Source: a virus. From it: a stretch of 27,384 nt of DNA. The stretch is taken from positions 1-27,384 of IMG/VR virus record IMGVR_UViG_3300032524_000097, one strand, 5' to 3'. The notes below the pieces were generated by a model, which saw nothing but the letters and a program-made list of their open reading frames with translations, was not told the DNA's origin and did not search any database. Of this stretch, positions 16,601 through 23,234 are shown piece after piece (position 1 is the stretch's first letter; each line of letters opens with the position of its first letter). Made by a program: the position numbers and the translations under genes.

Positions 16601-16915
16601 CAACGATACGAACACCTCCGGTTGCCGCGCCCGGATGATGGACGACACCATGTCGTTGTCGTTCGGGAAGTAGTAGACGCCGTCGACGCACTTCATCTGC
16701 GCCTGGTCGATGGTCGTGTCTTCGGGAAGGTCGAACTTCGTGTAGATCACGACCGTGTTCCCACGACGTGCCAACCCCTTGGCCAGCATGATCATCGCGG
16801 ACTCCGAGCCGCCCAAGGACTTGCGGAGTTCGATGGTGTCCCCCGAGAAGGGGACCGAGTCACAGTAGAAGTGGATCTCGATAGGGGCGTTACGCCCGCG
16901 CTTTTCCGTGGTCAT
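13664..16915 (-). CDS. Trifunctional GT4 glycosyltransferase - SAM methyltransferase - GT2 glycosyltransferase
   Basis: A 1083-residue protein with three enzyme modules. Residues 10-395 are a GT4-type (GT-B) glycosyltransferase, with LGGSESAMIMLAKGLARRG at 34-52 in the acceptor domain and the E-x7-E motif at Glu291/Glu299 in YPGIPGFAETGCVAATEA for the nucleotide-sugar donor. Residues about 480-660 are a Rossmann methyltransferase, with motif I NYAAGNGSLA at 486-495, an acidic residue at VLDVDYS (about 509-513), and YDLVVAGEIAEHY at 552-564. Residues about 683-900 are a GT2-type (GT-A) glycosyltransferase, with MIAKDNENDIVRALKSV, DTGSTD at 715-720 and the DxD Asp775-Thr-Asp777. The C-terminal 180 residues are unrecognised. 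Key residues are present in each module, so all could be active. The substrate is unknown: a virion glycan, or a host or phage surface polymer. Confidence 0.88.
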   Translation of the reverse strand: MTTEKRGRNAPIEIHFYCDSVPFSGDTIELRKSLGGSESAMIMLAKGLARRGNTVVIYTKFDLPEDTTIDQAQMKCVDGVYYFPNDNDMVSSIIRARQPEVFVSLRHFPVMNWADLIDVKLRLLWNEDLLKTPGQYLASAWQTDAHAFVSDYQREQYVRALPDISDLTWTTVNPVDCDRVFAAIEGVERDPKRLIHISRPERALVYGDGSPLLEVFRKMRQRDPELTLGICRYHSMYEQSPGVASVCKRADELVEAEDGVEWLGELGKDDLYKAIAGAALMLYPGIPGFAETGCVAATEAQLCQTPLIATNIGALPETLHPQAGRLIDGDSSTGEYQAEFVNAAMTLLETEPGGETSLAYRVAQSHGLSWATTYDMAKIAEQWESKLLDMFAARFKARPGGVFKRLAMQDDLRSMRELVARNYDDDDAKAAILERDEGSNDNPDSFFDNAVPPSHELANSPRFRVVNYALRNLYPDWETRELRIVNYAAGNGSLAAVLLKTFPCATVLDVDYSQQLLDAGKEFIDKDFEEGAHADRYFQLCGSMEDVEKGVYDLVVAGEIAEHYEYPETFIAELEQLATPPITDEPGGFVFLTVPQGAFAELMHRNSLDWTKEVRGHRFCFEKRDIEAMVGHKPGFDDVHARMGETLRSTLYGHFLFRWQRDDTAIGTPDIERKIRRMRPRDTVAVCMIAKDNENDIVRALKSVDTLADEIWVADTGSTDATKEIALPYTTGGGGVFDIGTCPDAPPGAPPPGDFGWARNESIKHTTADWILWIDTDEALEMPEVVARYLTDSPFNGLSLKQCHVMKDAPYRFDRPIRMFRRVPGGKQSGMTYTCQGVIHEHFQPSMNELIQPALQVVGGDIIHLGYINERLRRVKCEGRNIPLLMWDREKNPDRVLGSLLEAREYANYAKWEIEDIRRKTGNPHPRVERNRNVLLRGLAILSESFFDPSGVYWEPAFEVYQDTLRLLDMGSDFLVAEFDPQTEEMVGTRYRFATSEHHAIYVADVLKRIAAHGVRPEITWGDDAPKTVDDADDAARVAAIATHNRPKGGGAGMVFTPVPGRVHVITPPVVGDARGGDEHGKD

Positions 16916-17126
16916 CGGCAGTGGGTTCCTTCGGTCGACGGCGGGGAACTAAACGCTCCGCCTTGAGGGTGTCCCTTAGCTCATCGATGACCGCGAACGG
17001 GTTTGGGGAATTCGCGAGCTCGTGAGCCGTCTGACGTAGTTCAGCAGCGAGCCGAGGGCTGAGAGGAGAATCCCCCCTCAGCCCTTGCAGTTGTTCGAGG
17101 AAGAGCTGCCACGCGTCCGGGGTCAT
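16890..17126 (-). CDS. 78-aa hypothetical protein
   Basis: A small, probably all-helical charged protein (AWQLFLEQLQGLRG, LAAELRQTAHELANS, AVIDELRDTL) with a basic end RRRPKEP. The ATG has GAGGGAGACGGAT upstream. Its 3' end overlaps the start of the glycosyltransferase gene by 26 nt. The function is unknown. The phrase HELANSPN recurs in a similar form (HELANSPR) in the following glycosyltransferase, probably by chance. Confidence 0.6.
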   Translation of the reverse strand: MTPDAWQLFLEQLQGLRGDSPLSPRLAAELRQTAHELANSPNPFAVIDELRDTLKAERLVPRRRPKEPTADDHGKARA

Positions 17127-17146
17127 ATCCGTCTCCCTCGATGCGG

Positions 17147-17521
17147 TTACGCAGTGAATCCCGACATCGTGAGGTCGCCGTTAAACGACGTCACGTTGAT
17201 CGAGCCGGTCGCGGCGGTCGCGTCCGTCACCTTCACGGGGTTCGTGAAGATAATGTCGCGCGAGTTGTGCACCTGGTGGCGGTTGATCGTCCCGTCCAGG
17301 TTCAGCATGAGGATGTCGATGTGCGCGGCGTCGAACGACGCGTGCACGGCGGTGATGTAGTGGGCCTTCCCGGTGACAGCCGCCTTCGATACGGACGCGA
17401 TAGCGCCCGCCACAGCCGTCGCCGTAACAGTCCACTCCGACGCCACGGGGACGTTGACCAGCGCGGACGCGTCCTGATCGCTAGTCCGTTGCGTTGATAC
17501 GCGTTCTTCGGTCAGAGACAT
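17147..17521 (-). CDS. Probable capsid accessory (decoration-type) protein
   Basis: A 124-residue protein directly after the major capsid gene, with a strong Shine-Dalgarno (GAGAGGAGCGG). After a polar N-terminal 22 residues the sequence is almost all predicted beta strand (Ala/Val/Thr/Ile alternation, ITAVHASFDAAHIDILMLNL, closing INVTSFNGDLTMSGFTA). Position and beta-rich composition fit a capsid decoration or head-stabilising protein. I know no specific family for it, so this is an inference from context. Confidence 0.55.
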   Translation of the reverse strand: MSLTEERVSTQRTSDQDASALVNVPVASEWTVTATAVAGAIASVSKAAVTGKAHYITAVHASFDAAHIDILMLNLDGTINRHQVHNSRDIIFTNPVKVTDATAATGSINVTSFNGDLTMSGFTA

Positions 17522-17545
17522 GACTTGCTCCGCTCCTCTCCGTGG

Positions 17546-18691
17546 TTAGCCGGTGATGTAGCCGCGCACCATCGTCGCTGAGCGACGGACTTCGGTAGTG
17601 TATTCGCCGACCAATTCGCCTTGCTTGGCGTCCTTGGTCTCGGCGTAGTTTTTGAGTTGGAACGACCGACCGTTGAGCGGCAGAACCGCAATGTCGTCGG
17701 ATCGTCCGATGATGAAGCCGCGCGCGTCCATCTGACGCGTGTTGATCACACGAAGTGGCGTGTCGCTCAGGCCGCTGTTGTATTCCGTGACCTTAGTGCC
17801 GATCCCGTGATCGCTCCGGGCCTGGACAATCGCCGCGCCCGGCAGACGGTCGAACCCGAGCTTGACGCGAGGACCGCAGACGATGAAGTCGTACGACGAC
17901 CCACCGGCCAGGAAGCCCGCGAGGATGGCGTTGTCGATGAACGACTGCGTCAGCGTCACCGCCGTGTGTGTGGATGTGATCCACCGCCAAATACCCTTGA
18001 CGGTTCGGCGAGTCGTCCCATCCCCGATGGTCTCGACAGACGCGCCCATCAACGCCGAGGATTCGAGGTCGCGGATCGCGGTCTCGATGCGGTCAACGGC
18101 CTGGCGGTTATACTCCGAGCCGATCCCGCCCTCCTTGTTGACAGCCTCCATCGTGGCCGAGACCTCAATGGGCTTGGCGTAGTATTGGACGAAGTTCTTC
18201 TTCTGAACACGCACGCTGGAGATGTCGCCCTTGCGATCCTCACCTTCCAGCTTTGCGTTACTGACGAAGCCCAACGTCCCACCCGCTGCTAGCGAGTAGT
18301 TCGTAGTCCCGCCAAAGGCACGCGACACGAGGATCGAGTTGACCCCGACCGCGCTGGTCACGACGAGGTGCTCCTCCGTCGTGTCGAAACCGCCGAGGCG
18401 TAGGATGTCCCCCTCTTGGACGCGGGCTCCCCAGCCGTTGACCTGAATCCCCGTCGCCGCCGTCGCGGAGTTGATAGCGGTCGAGACAGTCAGGGTGAAG
18501 TTAGGCGTGAGCTCATCTTCGAGCCAGATGTGCTCAGTTGAACCCACCGCGACGTTGCCCGCGCGCGCCGGGTCGCCGATGAAGTCGAGGAACGGGGTCG
18601 CCCTCGGTGAGAGAAGAGAGATCGTCGGGGAGACGTCCTTCTGCACCTCTACCGAGAAGGCTGCGTATGTGGCTTTCCCTGAGAATGCCAT
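17546..18691 (-). CDS. Major capsid protein (SU10/DUF5309 family)
   Basis: A 381-residue protein matching the SU10-type HK97-fold capsid family. It has SVEVQKDVSPTISLLSP with TPFLDFIG near residues 13-40. A beta-rich insertion follows (about 60-150). The diagnostic long-helix region KNFVQYYAKPIEVSATMEAV continues into EYNRQAVDRIETAIRDLESSALMG (about 165-225), and the C-terminal part includes FIVCGPRVKLGF and an ending GEYTTEVRRSATMVRGYITG. No N-terminal delta domain or protease is visible, which fits a separate scaffold. AGGAG lies 10 nt before the ATG. It should form the icosahedral shell. Confidence 0.92.
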   Translation of the reverse strand: MAFSGKATYAAFSVEVQKDVSPTISLLSPRATPFLDFIGDPARAGNVAVGSTEHIWLEDELTPNFTLTVSTAINSATAATGIQVNGWGARVQEGDILRLGGFDTTEEHLVVTSAVGVNSILVSRAFGGTTNYSLAAGGTLGFVSNAKLEGEDRKGDISSVRVQKKNFVQYYAKPIEVSATMEAVNKEGGIGSEYNRQAVDRIETAIRDLESSALMGASVETIGDGTTRRTVKGIWRWITSTHTAVTLTQSFIDNAILAGFLAGGSSYDFIVCGPRVKLGFDRLPGAAIVQARSDHGIGTKVTEYNSGLSDTPLRVINTRQMDARGFIIGRSDDIAVLPLNGRSFQLKNYAETKDAKQGELVGEYTTEVRRSATMVRGYITG

Positions 18692-18719
18692 GCCAGTCTG
18701 CTCCTAAGAGAGACGACTG

Positions 18720-19514
18720 CTACTCGGTAACCTGCGAGATGTGTGCCCCGAGGTGCGCGGCCAGGTTTTCCCGGTTGGGCTTCTTAGCCGCCCGATCTCG
18801 GAGCGCGTCCAGTCCGTCCGACGGTGGGCTGCTAGGGGTTGGCGTCGAGCCACTGCCCCCCTTAGCGGGCTTCACGAGGAACGGATGCGCTTTCAGTAGT
18901 CCCGCGACCGTAGCATCAATCGTCAGTGGATTGCCAGAGGCGTCGTATGCTCTCTCCCCGCTCTCTCCGAGTGGATACACGGTAGCGCGCCGCGTCTCCG
19001 GATCGAAGGTCACACCGAGCCGCCCACGTAGCTTCTCGGCGAAGGTCTCCGACGCCCCCTCGTGGAGTTGGTCGGCTACCGCCGCCATCGCAGACTGCGT
19101 GGACGTGTCGAGAAGCGTCGCCTCGAAGAGTTTTTGACTCGTCTCAAGCGCCGTGTCTTTTGCGCGGAGTCGTTCGTCGTAGTCGGTCCGGAGCTTGTCT
19201 AGGTCACCGCTCTTTACCAGCGCGGCGTCCTTCGACGCTTGCTCCTTCTTCGCAGCCTCACCACGTAGCGCGTCTAGCTCCGAGGCCTTTGCCTTGAGGG
19301 AGTCCAGCTCATGCTTCGTGGCGAACTGCGCCTCGGCTCGTGCGAGCCGTTCACCGACTACTCGATCTATATCCGCTTGGGTGAAGGTCTTGCTCGCGTC
19401 GTCGCCGTCACCGCCTGGCGTCGGAGTGGGGTCGGCGTTATCCCCGTCATCGGCGTGAGCGGATTTGATCCAGAACGCCCCGCGTAGGAAGCGCCCGAGG
19501 TTTCTTAGGAACAT
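18720..19514 (-). CDS. Capsid scaffold protein
   Basis: A 264-residue, highly charged protein directly before the major capsid gene, the standard scaffold position. Residues 1-20 are basic/hydrophobic, 25-50 are an acidic Asp/Gly linker, and 50-150 are almost entirely Lys/Glu/Ala/Leu-rich helix with coiled-coil character (a GP20/DUF4355-like pattern). The C-terminal third has a Gly/Ser/Pro linker followed by a basic helical end, the kind of region that binds capsid subunits. It should direct procapsid assembly and then leave. The ATG at 19514 has GGAGG 7 nt upstream. The upstream in-frame codon at 19589 has no such site. Confidence 0.8.
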   Translation of the reverse strand: MFLRNLGRFLRGAFWIKSAHADDGDNADPTPTPGGDGDDASKTFTQADIDRVVGERLARAEAQFATKHELDSLKAKASELDALRGEAAKKEQASKDAALVKSGDLDKLRTDYDERLRAKDTALETSQKLFEATLLDTSTQSAMAAVADQLHEGASETFAEKLRGRLGVTFDPETRRATVYPLGESGERAYDASGNPLTIDATVAGLLKAHPFLVKPAKGGSGSTPTPSSPPSDGLDALRDRAAKKPNRENLAAHLGAHISQVTE

Positions 19515-19665
19515 GCGTTCCTCCGTTGTGAGGCCCGTCGGCCGTGGGTTATGGGTTGAGCGACGGGGCAAGCAGCGCGTCCCGCTCAAGGAACGCGCGC
19601 CGCCCCTTACCCTAAACCCGTTCAGTAGTCATATAACGCAAGGATACCACTTCGTTCAATCGAAA
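19515..19665 (-). promoter_or_regulatory. 151-nt leader of scaffold/capsid genes with weak promoter candidate
   Basis: This is the longest non-coding gap inside the cluster. Read on the minus strand, its first part is AT-richer than its surroundings. It contains TTGAAC (19659-19654) and, after an 18-nt spacer, TATATG (19635-19630), each four of six matches to sigma-70 boxes. The hairpin described separately lies downstream, and a GGAGG sits before the scaffold ATG. A promoter here would allow strong expression of scaffold and capsid. The match is weak and the host sigma factor is unknown. Confidence 0.35.
19565..19606 (-). other. Stem-loop in scaffold gene leader
   Basis: On the minus strand a 9-bp stem (GCGCGTTCC with GGGACGCGC, one G-U pair, 6-nt loop, 19575-19598) is extended across an internal loop by an outer GGGGC/GCCCC stem. 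There is no T-run after it on the minus strand, so a classical intrinsic terminator is not clear. It could be an attenuator, an mRNA-stabilising 5' structure or a processing site for the abundant capsid transcript. Confidence 0.45.
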
Positions 19666-19932
19666 CTATACTACGACAGAAGCCTTCTCGGAGTCACACC
19701 AACGTGCCAGGTCAGATGCACAGACGAGATAAGCGCCGCGACCGTTGAGCGATACATGAATCGCCGGGATCAGGTCCGCGCGTATCATCTGCCCCACGCG
19801 CTCAGGCGTCCGATCCAGGCGTGTAGCGACCTCGGAGACCGGGAGAAGGTCTGTCCCTATCCGTGATAGGAACGCGGACGCGAGCGCGTCGGTCGGGAGC
19901 CCAGCGGCGACGGAATAGGCGTGGCTATCCAT
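19666..19932 (-). CDS. Small HTH (excisionase/MerR-like) protein
   Basis: An 88-residue protein. Residues 30-52 (LPVSEVATRLDRTPERVGQM) form a winged HTH start typical of helix_turn_helix_17/excisionase-like proteins. A wing (IHVSLNGRGAYLV) and a closing helix (ASDLARWC) follow, which is the full fold. The ATG shares one base with the minor head stop (TAATG). An in-frame ATG at 20010 only extends into that gene. A DNA-binding protein between the minor head and scaffold genes is unusual. It is followed by the only gap above 100 nt within the operon, which holds a weak promoter candidate, so local regulation is possible. Confidence 0.7.
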   Translation of the reverse strand: MDSHAYSVAAGLPTDALASAFLSRIGTDLLPVSEVATRLDRTPERVGQMIRADLIPAIHVSLNGRGAYLVCASDLARWCDSEKASVVV

Positions 19933-21089
19933 TACGACCCTTCTCGTGCGCGCCGTCGCGGCCTCGGGATGTTCCCCTCGACGGTCGCCGTCTGTAACGC
20001 GTCCTGCCACATGTTGGCCTTGATACCGCCCGCGTGGAATAGCTCGGTTGACAGTTGCCCCGCGTTCGCGGCCATGCGCGCCGTCAGGTGGAGACGTTCG
20101 GAAATAGGGCGCCCCTCAACCCACTGCGAGAGGTCGTTGGGCGCCCACTCACCGCCAGCGCCGATCTTGCCACGTATTCGCGCAGGCAGGCCGTCTTCAT
20201 GGATGACGAGCGCCGGGGGGTTCAGCGGCTGCGGCGGCCGCGGCTTCTCCCAATCATCAACGTCGCGGAGCACGTCTTCGAGCCAGCACATGCAGTTGGG
20301 GTGCGGCTTCGGTGGGAGCGTGCCGGTAGGGTAGATGCCGGGTCCGAGGTCGTATGACGCGTTCCACGCCATCATGTCGCACGCGTCCCACAGCTTATGT
20401 GACGTCGAGAGATTCCACCGCTGGCCCTCGACTATCGACGATGACGCCGCCGAGAGCGCCGAGGCTTCCCAATACGCCGTGTTGATCTCCGTGCGCGCCA
20501 GGCGTTCAGCCTTCGCCCTGACACTCATGCCACCCGCGCCCTTGCCACCGAGAACGTGCTTCTCTAGGTCGAGCCCGAGAGACTTCGCCGACTGCCCACG
20601 CGCGATACCGGCCGCTATCTTCAACTCGATCTTCTGAACCTGATCCGCGGACCAGACACCAGGAGACAGGACCAACGGCGTGCCGGTGACGGATGTGCGC
20701 TGGATGAACTGCTCCAACGCCAGCCGTGGGACGTGCGAAAAGGTCGGGTCGATCCGCACCTTGTTTGCCGTCACGATGCGCGACGTCGCCGACTGGTAGC
20801 TCCCAGGGACATCCTTCTGTGTGTCCTTGATCTCGTCGACGATACTGTCGGCTAGCTCCTCGCCGAGTTCGTTCCAGACCTTCTCCAACGCCCGCATTCT
20901 ACTACGCGCCACGCGCTGCGCCAGTAGCCCGCTTATTTGCCCGTCGTCGAGAATCTTCGCGGTATCCACCCACGCCTTGTGCACGGCGTTTCGCGTCGCC
21001 CCTACCGTCGACAGGGTTCGCCCCAGCGCGCGCATACGGGCATCGAATAAGGCCTCGTGATAAGCGTTCAACCCGCGAGCAGCGCTCAC
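19932..21089 (-). CDS. Minor head protein (Mu gpF / SPP1 gp7-like)
   Basis: A 385-residue protein. Residues 198-206 (ARTEINTAY) and the block from Trp225 to Glu271, with DACDMMAW and the closing KPHPNCMCWLE, are the signature of the Mu-F-like/SPP1 gp7 minor head family. That family sits on the portal and affects DNA ejection. The DxC...HPNC pattern resembles a metal site or a degenerate toxin-like fold seen in the family. The gene follows the portal with a 4-nt overlap, the expected order. The C-terminal 110 residues after the family signature (about 272-385) are an extension that I do not recognise, with a basic end. Confidence 0.85.
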   Translation of the reverse strand: MSAARGLNAYHEALFDARMRALGRTLSTVGATRNAVHKAWVDTAKILDDGQISGLLAQRVARSRMRALEKVWNELGEELADSIVDEIKDTQKDVPGSYQSATSRIVTANKVRIDPTFSHVPRLALEQFIQRTSVTGTPLVLSPGVWSADQVQKIELKIAAGIARGQSAKSLGLDLEKHVLGGKGAGGMSVRAKAERLARTEINTAYWEASALSAASSSIVEGQRWNLSTSHKLWDACDMMAWNASYDLGPGIYPTGTLPPKPHPNCMCWLEDVLRDVDDWEKPRPPQPLNPPALVIHEDGLPARIRGKIGAGGEWAPNDLSQWVEGRPISERLHLTARMAANAGQLSTELFHAGGIKANMWQDALQTATVEGNIPRPRRRAREGS

Positions 21090-22615
21090 ACGTTAGCCCC
21101 CTGGTCCTCATCCTCGACCGCGTCCGCGAAGGGCCTCTCCTCGAGCCCGTCTGCGCCCACGCGCCCGAGCGCTGCGACTTCGTCCTGCGCATTTTGCAGG
21201 TTGTCCTTCAACTCCTGCAAGACGATCGCCGCCGTCGCGGCGTCCATGTCGTCGGTGATGCGCTGCGCCAGGTCGAACAGGTAGGTAGCGAGGAACGTCG
21301 GCGAGGCCGTCCCGTAGACGTCCCGCACATTCACCGCCACCGCCATGTCATCGTTAAGGCTGCGGAGGTTGTAGTTGTCCGGGTAGTCGATCTCTTCGGA
21401 CGCCTTGACATCCATCCCCTGCCACTGGAACCAAAGCGCGGTCGCCGACTGCTCCGCGACTTGGAGGCTGTCCGCGAGTGACGCAAGGACCGCGTTTTGC
21501 TCCTCAAAGTCAACCATCTTGGACACACCCGACTGCGCCGAGTTGATCGCGCCCTCGGCCCGGATGTCCTTCTGGGTCGCGAGCCGGAACAACTCCCACC
21601 GTAGCTGCTGGATATGGGCGAAACACTGGTCAGCGCCGCTCACGTCGGGCGCGATGAACGACGGCGCGTCCCCCTCGGCGGGATACTCAAGGATTGACCC
21701 GTCCTTGAACGGCTGGGCGCCGCCCTCGTCGGTAGACATCTGGGACAGGGTAGAGACCGCGATGGTCAGGATTTGCAGCATGTTCTTGCTTAGAAAGCCG
21801 TCAACCTCGCTGACCTTGTTCGCCAGCATCCGGTTGATTCTCGCGAAGTCGTCCATGAAGCTGACGCCCGCAAGCTCGTTGACATGGTCGTCCTCTTCCG
21901 GCTCCTCGAAGCGCATTATCACGAGCGGCACGACGCCTAGCGGGTGATCCCCCTGGCTCGTGATCTCTCCCTGGTCGGTGACTACCATCCATGACTCGCG
22001 TGTCCAGACGCGCCATTGCATCACGTCCACCGGCTCATCGAGCGGCGTCGGGGCGACGCTCTGGGTCTCCTCGATCCGCACCCATTCAAAGGCCCCGTCA
22101 GCGTCTAGCTTCCAGTCCACGATCTGGCGCGGCGATATGTGGACAAAATACGGCACGATGCCCGCCGCTATCTGGTCGGCCTTCGTCTGGATGTCGACCT
22201 GATCCTGGGGCATGTCCACGAGGACAGCGGACCATCCGTATAGCAGTTGGCGCGATACCACCCCGCCCCAGAAGCGGTTAGCGTCCGCGCCCCGCCGGTT
22301 GACGTCTTTGAGAAACTCGACATACGTCGGCTCAGTCTCGGGACGCGCGATCCCGTCGCCGTTTCGGAAGATGTGGTCGCGATACGTCCGGATGATGGGC
22401 CGGACGTAGTTCGGGTAGACCGCGCGCGACAGGCGCCGCTTGAAGTCGGATTCGGTCTCCCGGGGCTCGAGGCGAAACAGATTCTTCGCGAGGTAGGGCG
22501 CGCCACCCATGTAGGCGGATCGGAGAAAGTCGTATGTGCCACGGAGCCGCTGATACTCCTTGTGGCGCTTCTTCATCCGGTTCGCAATCTGATCCGTCGC
22601 GGTCGTGTGCATCAT
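21086..22615 (-). CDS. Portal protein (DUF4055-like)
   Basis: About 509 residues. The N-terminal part, with a long YLPR/ESD-type segment (FRLEPRETESDFKRRLSRAV) and then YPNYVRPIIRTYRDHIFRN, is characteristic of DUF4055 phage portal proteins. A central wing/stem region and helical C-terminus follow. Twelve copies should form the ring at the capsid vertex through which terminase pumps DNA and to which the connector binds. A GTG at 22645 would add ten residues, but it has no well-spaced Shine-Dalgarno sequence. The ATG at 22615 has GGAGG 8 nt upstream, so I chose it. The stop overlaps the next start as ATGA. Confidence 0.85.
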   Translation of the reverse strand: MMHTTATDQIANRMKKRHKEYQRLRGTYDFLRSAYMGGAPYLAKNLFRLEPRETESDFKRRLSRAVYPNYVRPIIRTYRDHIFRNGDGIARPETEPTYVEFLKDVNRRGADANRFWGGVVSRQLLYGWSAVLVDMPQDQVDIQTKADQIAAGIVPYFVHISPRQIVDWKLDADGAFEWVRIEETQSVAPTPLDEPVDVMQWRVWTRESWMVVTDQGEITSQGDHPLGVVPLVIMRFEEPEEDDHVNELAGVSFMDDFARINRMLANKVSEVDGFLSKNMLQILTIAVSTLSQMSTDEGGAQPFKDGSILEYPAEGDAPSFIAPDVSGADQCFAHIQQLRWELFRLATQKDIRAEGAINSAQSGVSKMVDFEEQNAVLASLADSLQVAEQSATALWFQWQGMDVKASEEIDYPDNYNLRSLNDDMAVAVNVRDVYGTASPTFLATYLFDLAQRITDDMDAATAAIVLQELKDNLQNAQDEVAALGRVGADGLEERPFADAVEDEDQGANV

Positions 22616-22657
22616 CCTAGCGGCCTCCGCTGGTAGTGCCGTCACAGTCGCGGGAAC

Positions 22658-22882
22658 CTAATCCTCACGCACTGGATCAGCCTTCGGGTTAGGGCGGTGC
22701 GTGCTTAATGATGGCGCAGTCGTAGACGCGCTGCAACCTAGCGCCATCTCGGCCTCCTGCGTGTGGAACTGATGGCGCATCGCAAGCCATTCCTCACAGG
22801 CCGCATCCATCTCAGCGTAGCCACGGGCCTCATTCACTCGCGCCAATGCGATTTGGTGCGCCTGCCGGGCAACCAGCGTCAT
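22658..22882 (-). CDS. 74-aa hypothetical protein
   Basis: A small protein of unknown function. The first 50 residues are predicted helical and Ala-rich with a conserved-looking amphipathic pattern (ARQAHQIALARVNEARGYAE), and the last 20 are Ser/Pro-rich and probably disordered. The ATG overlaps the previous stop as ATGA and a GTGGAG lies 8 nt upstream, which decides against the longer in-frame start at 22966. It ends about 40 nt before the likely portal start. Confidence 0.6.
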   Translation of the reverse strand: MTLVARQAHQIALARVNEARGYAEMDAACEEWLAMRHQFHTQEAEMALGCSASTTAPSLSTHRPNPKADPVRED

Positions 22883-23109
22883 ACAGTGAACTCCACGAAG
22901 GCGGACGAGTCGCCGTCCTGCTTGATCGACACGTCGAGCCGCTTCACGATGAACCACTCCGCACATAGCTCCGTGACACGATTCTTGCGCCCCTCGTCGC
23001 CCGTCGCGAGTGCCATGTTGACGGTGCTGAACAGGTCCGCCAGGACATCGCGCTCCGTGCGTCGCGGACGCCTTACCGCCGTCATCACTGCCTGCATACC
23101 GCCGCTCAT
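22879..23109 (-). CDS. 76-aa hypothetical protein
   Basis: A small soluble protein that I do not recognise. The N-terminus is basic (VRRPRRTER), residues 20-55 look helical, and the end (SIKQDGDSSAFVEFTV) looks like beta strands. An upstream ATG in the same frame exists at 23154, but the ATG at 23109 overlaps the preceding stop as ATGA and has AAGGGGA in front of it, so I prefer the shorter form. The location between terminase and portal genes is common for small phage genes of unknown role. Confidence 0.65.
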   Translation of the reverse strand: MSGGMQAVMTAVRRPRRTERDVLADLFSTVNMALATGDEGRKNRVTELCAEWFIVKRLDVSIKQDGDSSAFVEFTV

Positions 23110-23234
23110 TCGCGTCCCCTTCGCGTCATGCGCGATGTAGCGACCAGCAGGCATACGAACGCGCCGATCCCGCCCAGGTTAAAGCCAGCCAGGACACCCA
23201 TTAAGAATGCCGTTCGTGCTGTGATCTCAGGCAT
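23106..23234 (-). CDS. 42-aa single-pass membrane protein
   Basis: The ATG follows the terminase TAG with no gap and the TGA overlaps the next ATG (ATGA), so the frame fills the space exactly. Residues 9-33 form one hydrophobic segment rich in Gly, Ala, Leu and Val. It is followed by a basic tail (RMTRRGRE), which predicts an outside N-terminus and cytoplasmic C-terminus. The function is unknown. As the only obvious small membrane protein seen here besides the endolysin partner question, a holin-like role is possible but unproven. Confidence 0.6.
   Translation of the reverse strand: MPEITARTAFLMGVLAGFNLGGIGAFVCLLVATSRMTRRGRE

Noticed and set aside
17621-18292. 223-aa plus-strand reading frame
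   Set aside because: It is entirely antisense to the major capsid gene and Arg/Asp-rich with no recognisable domain.
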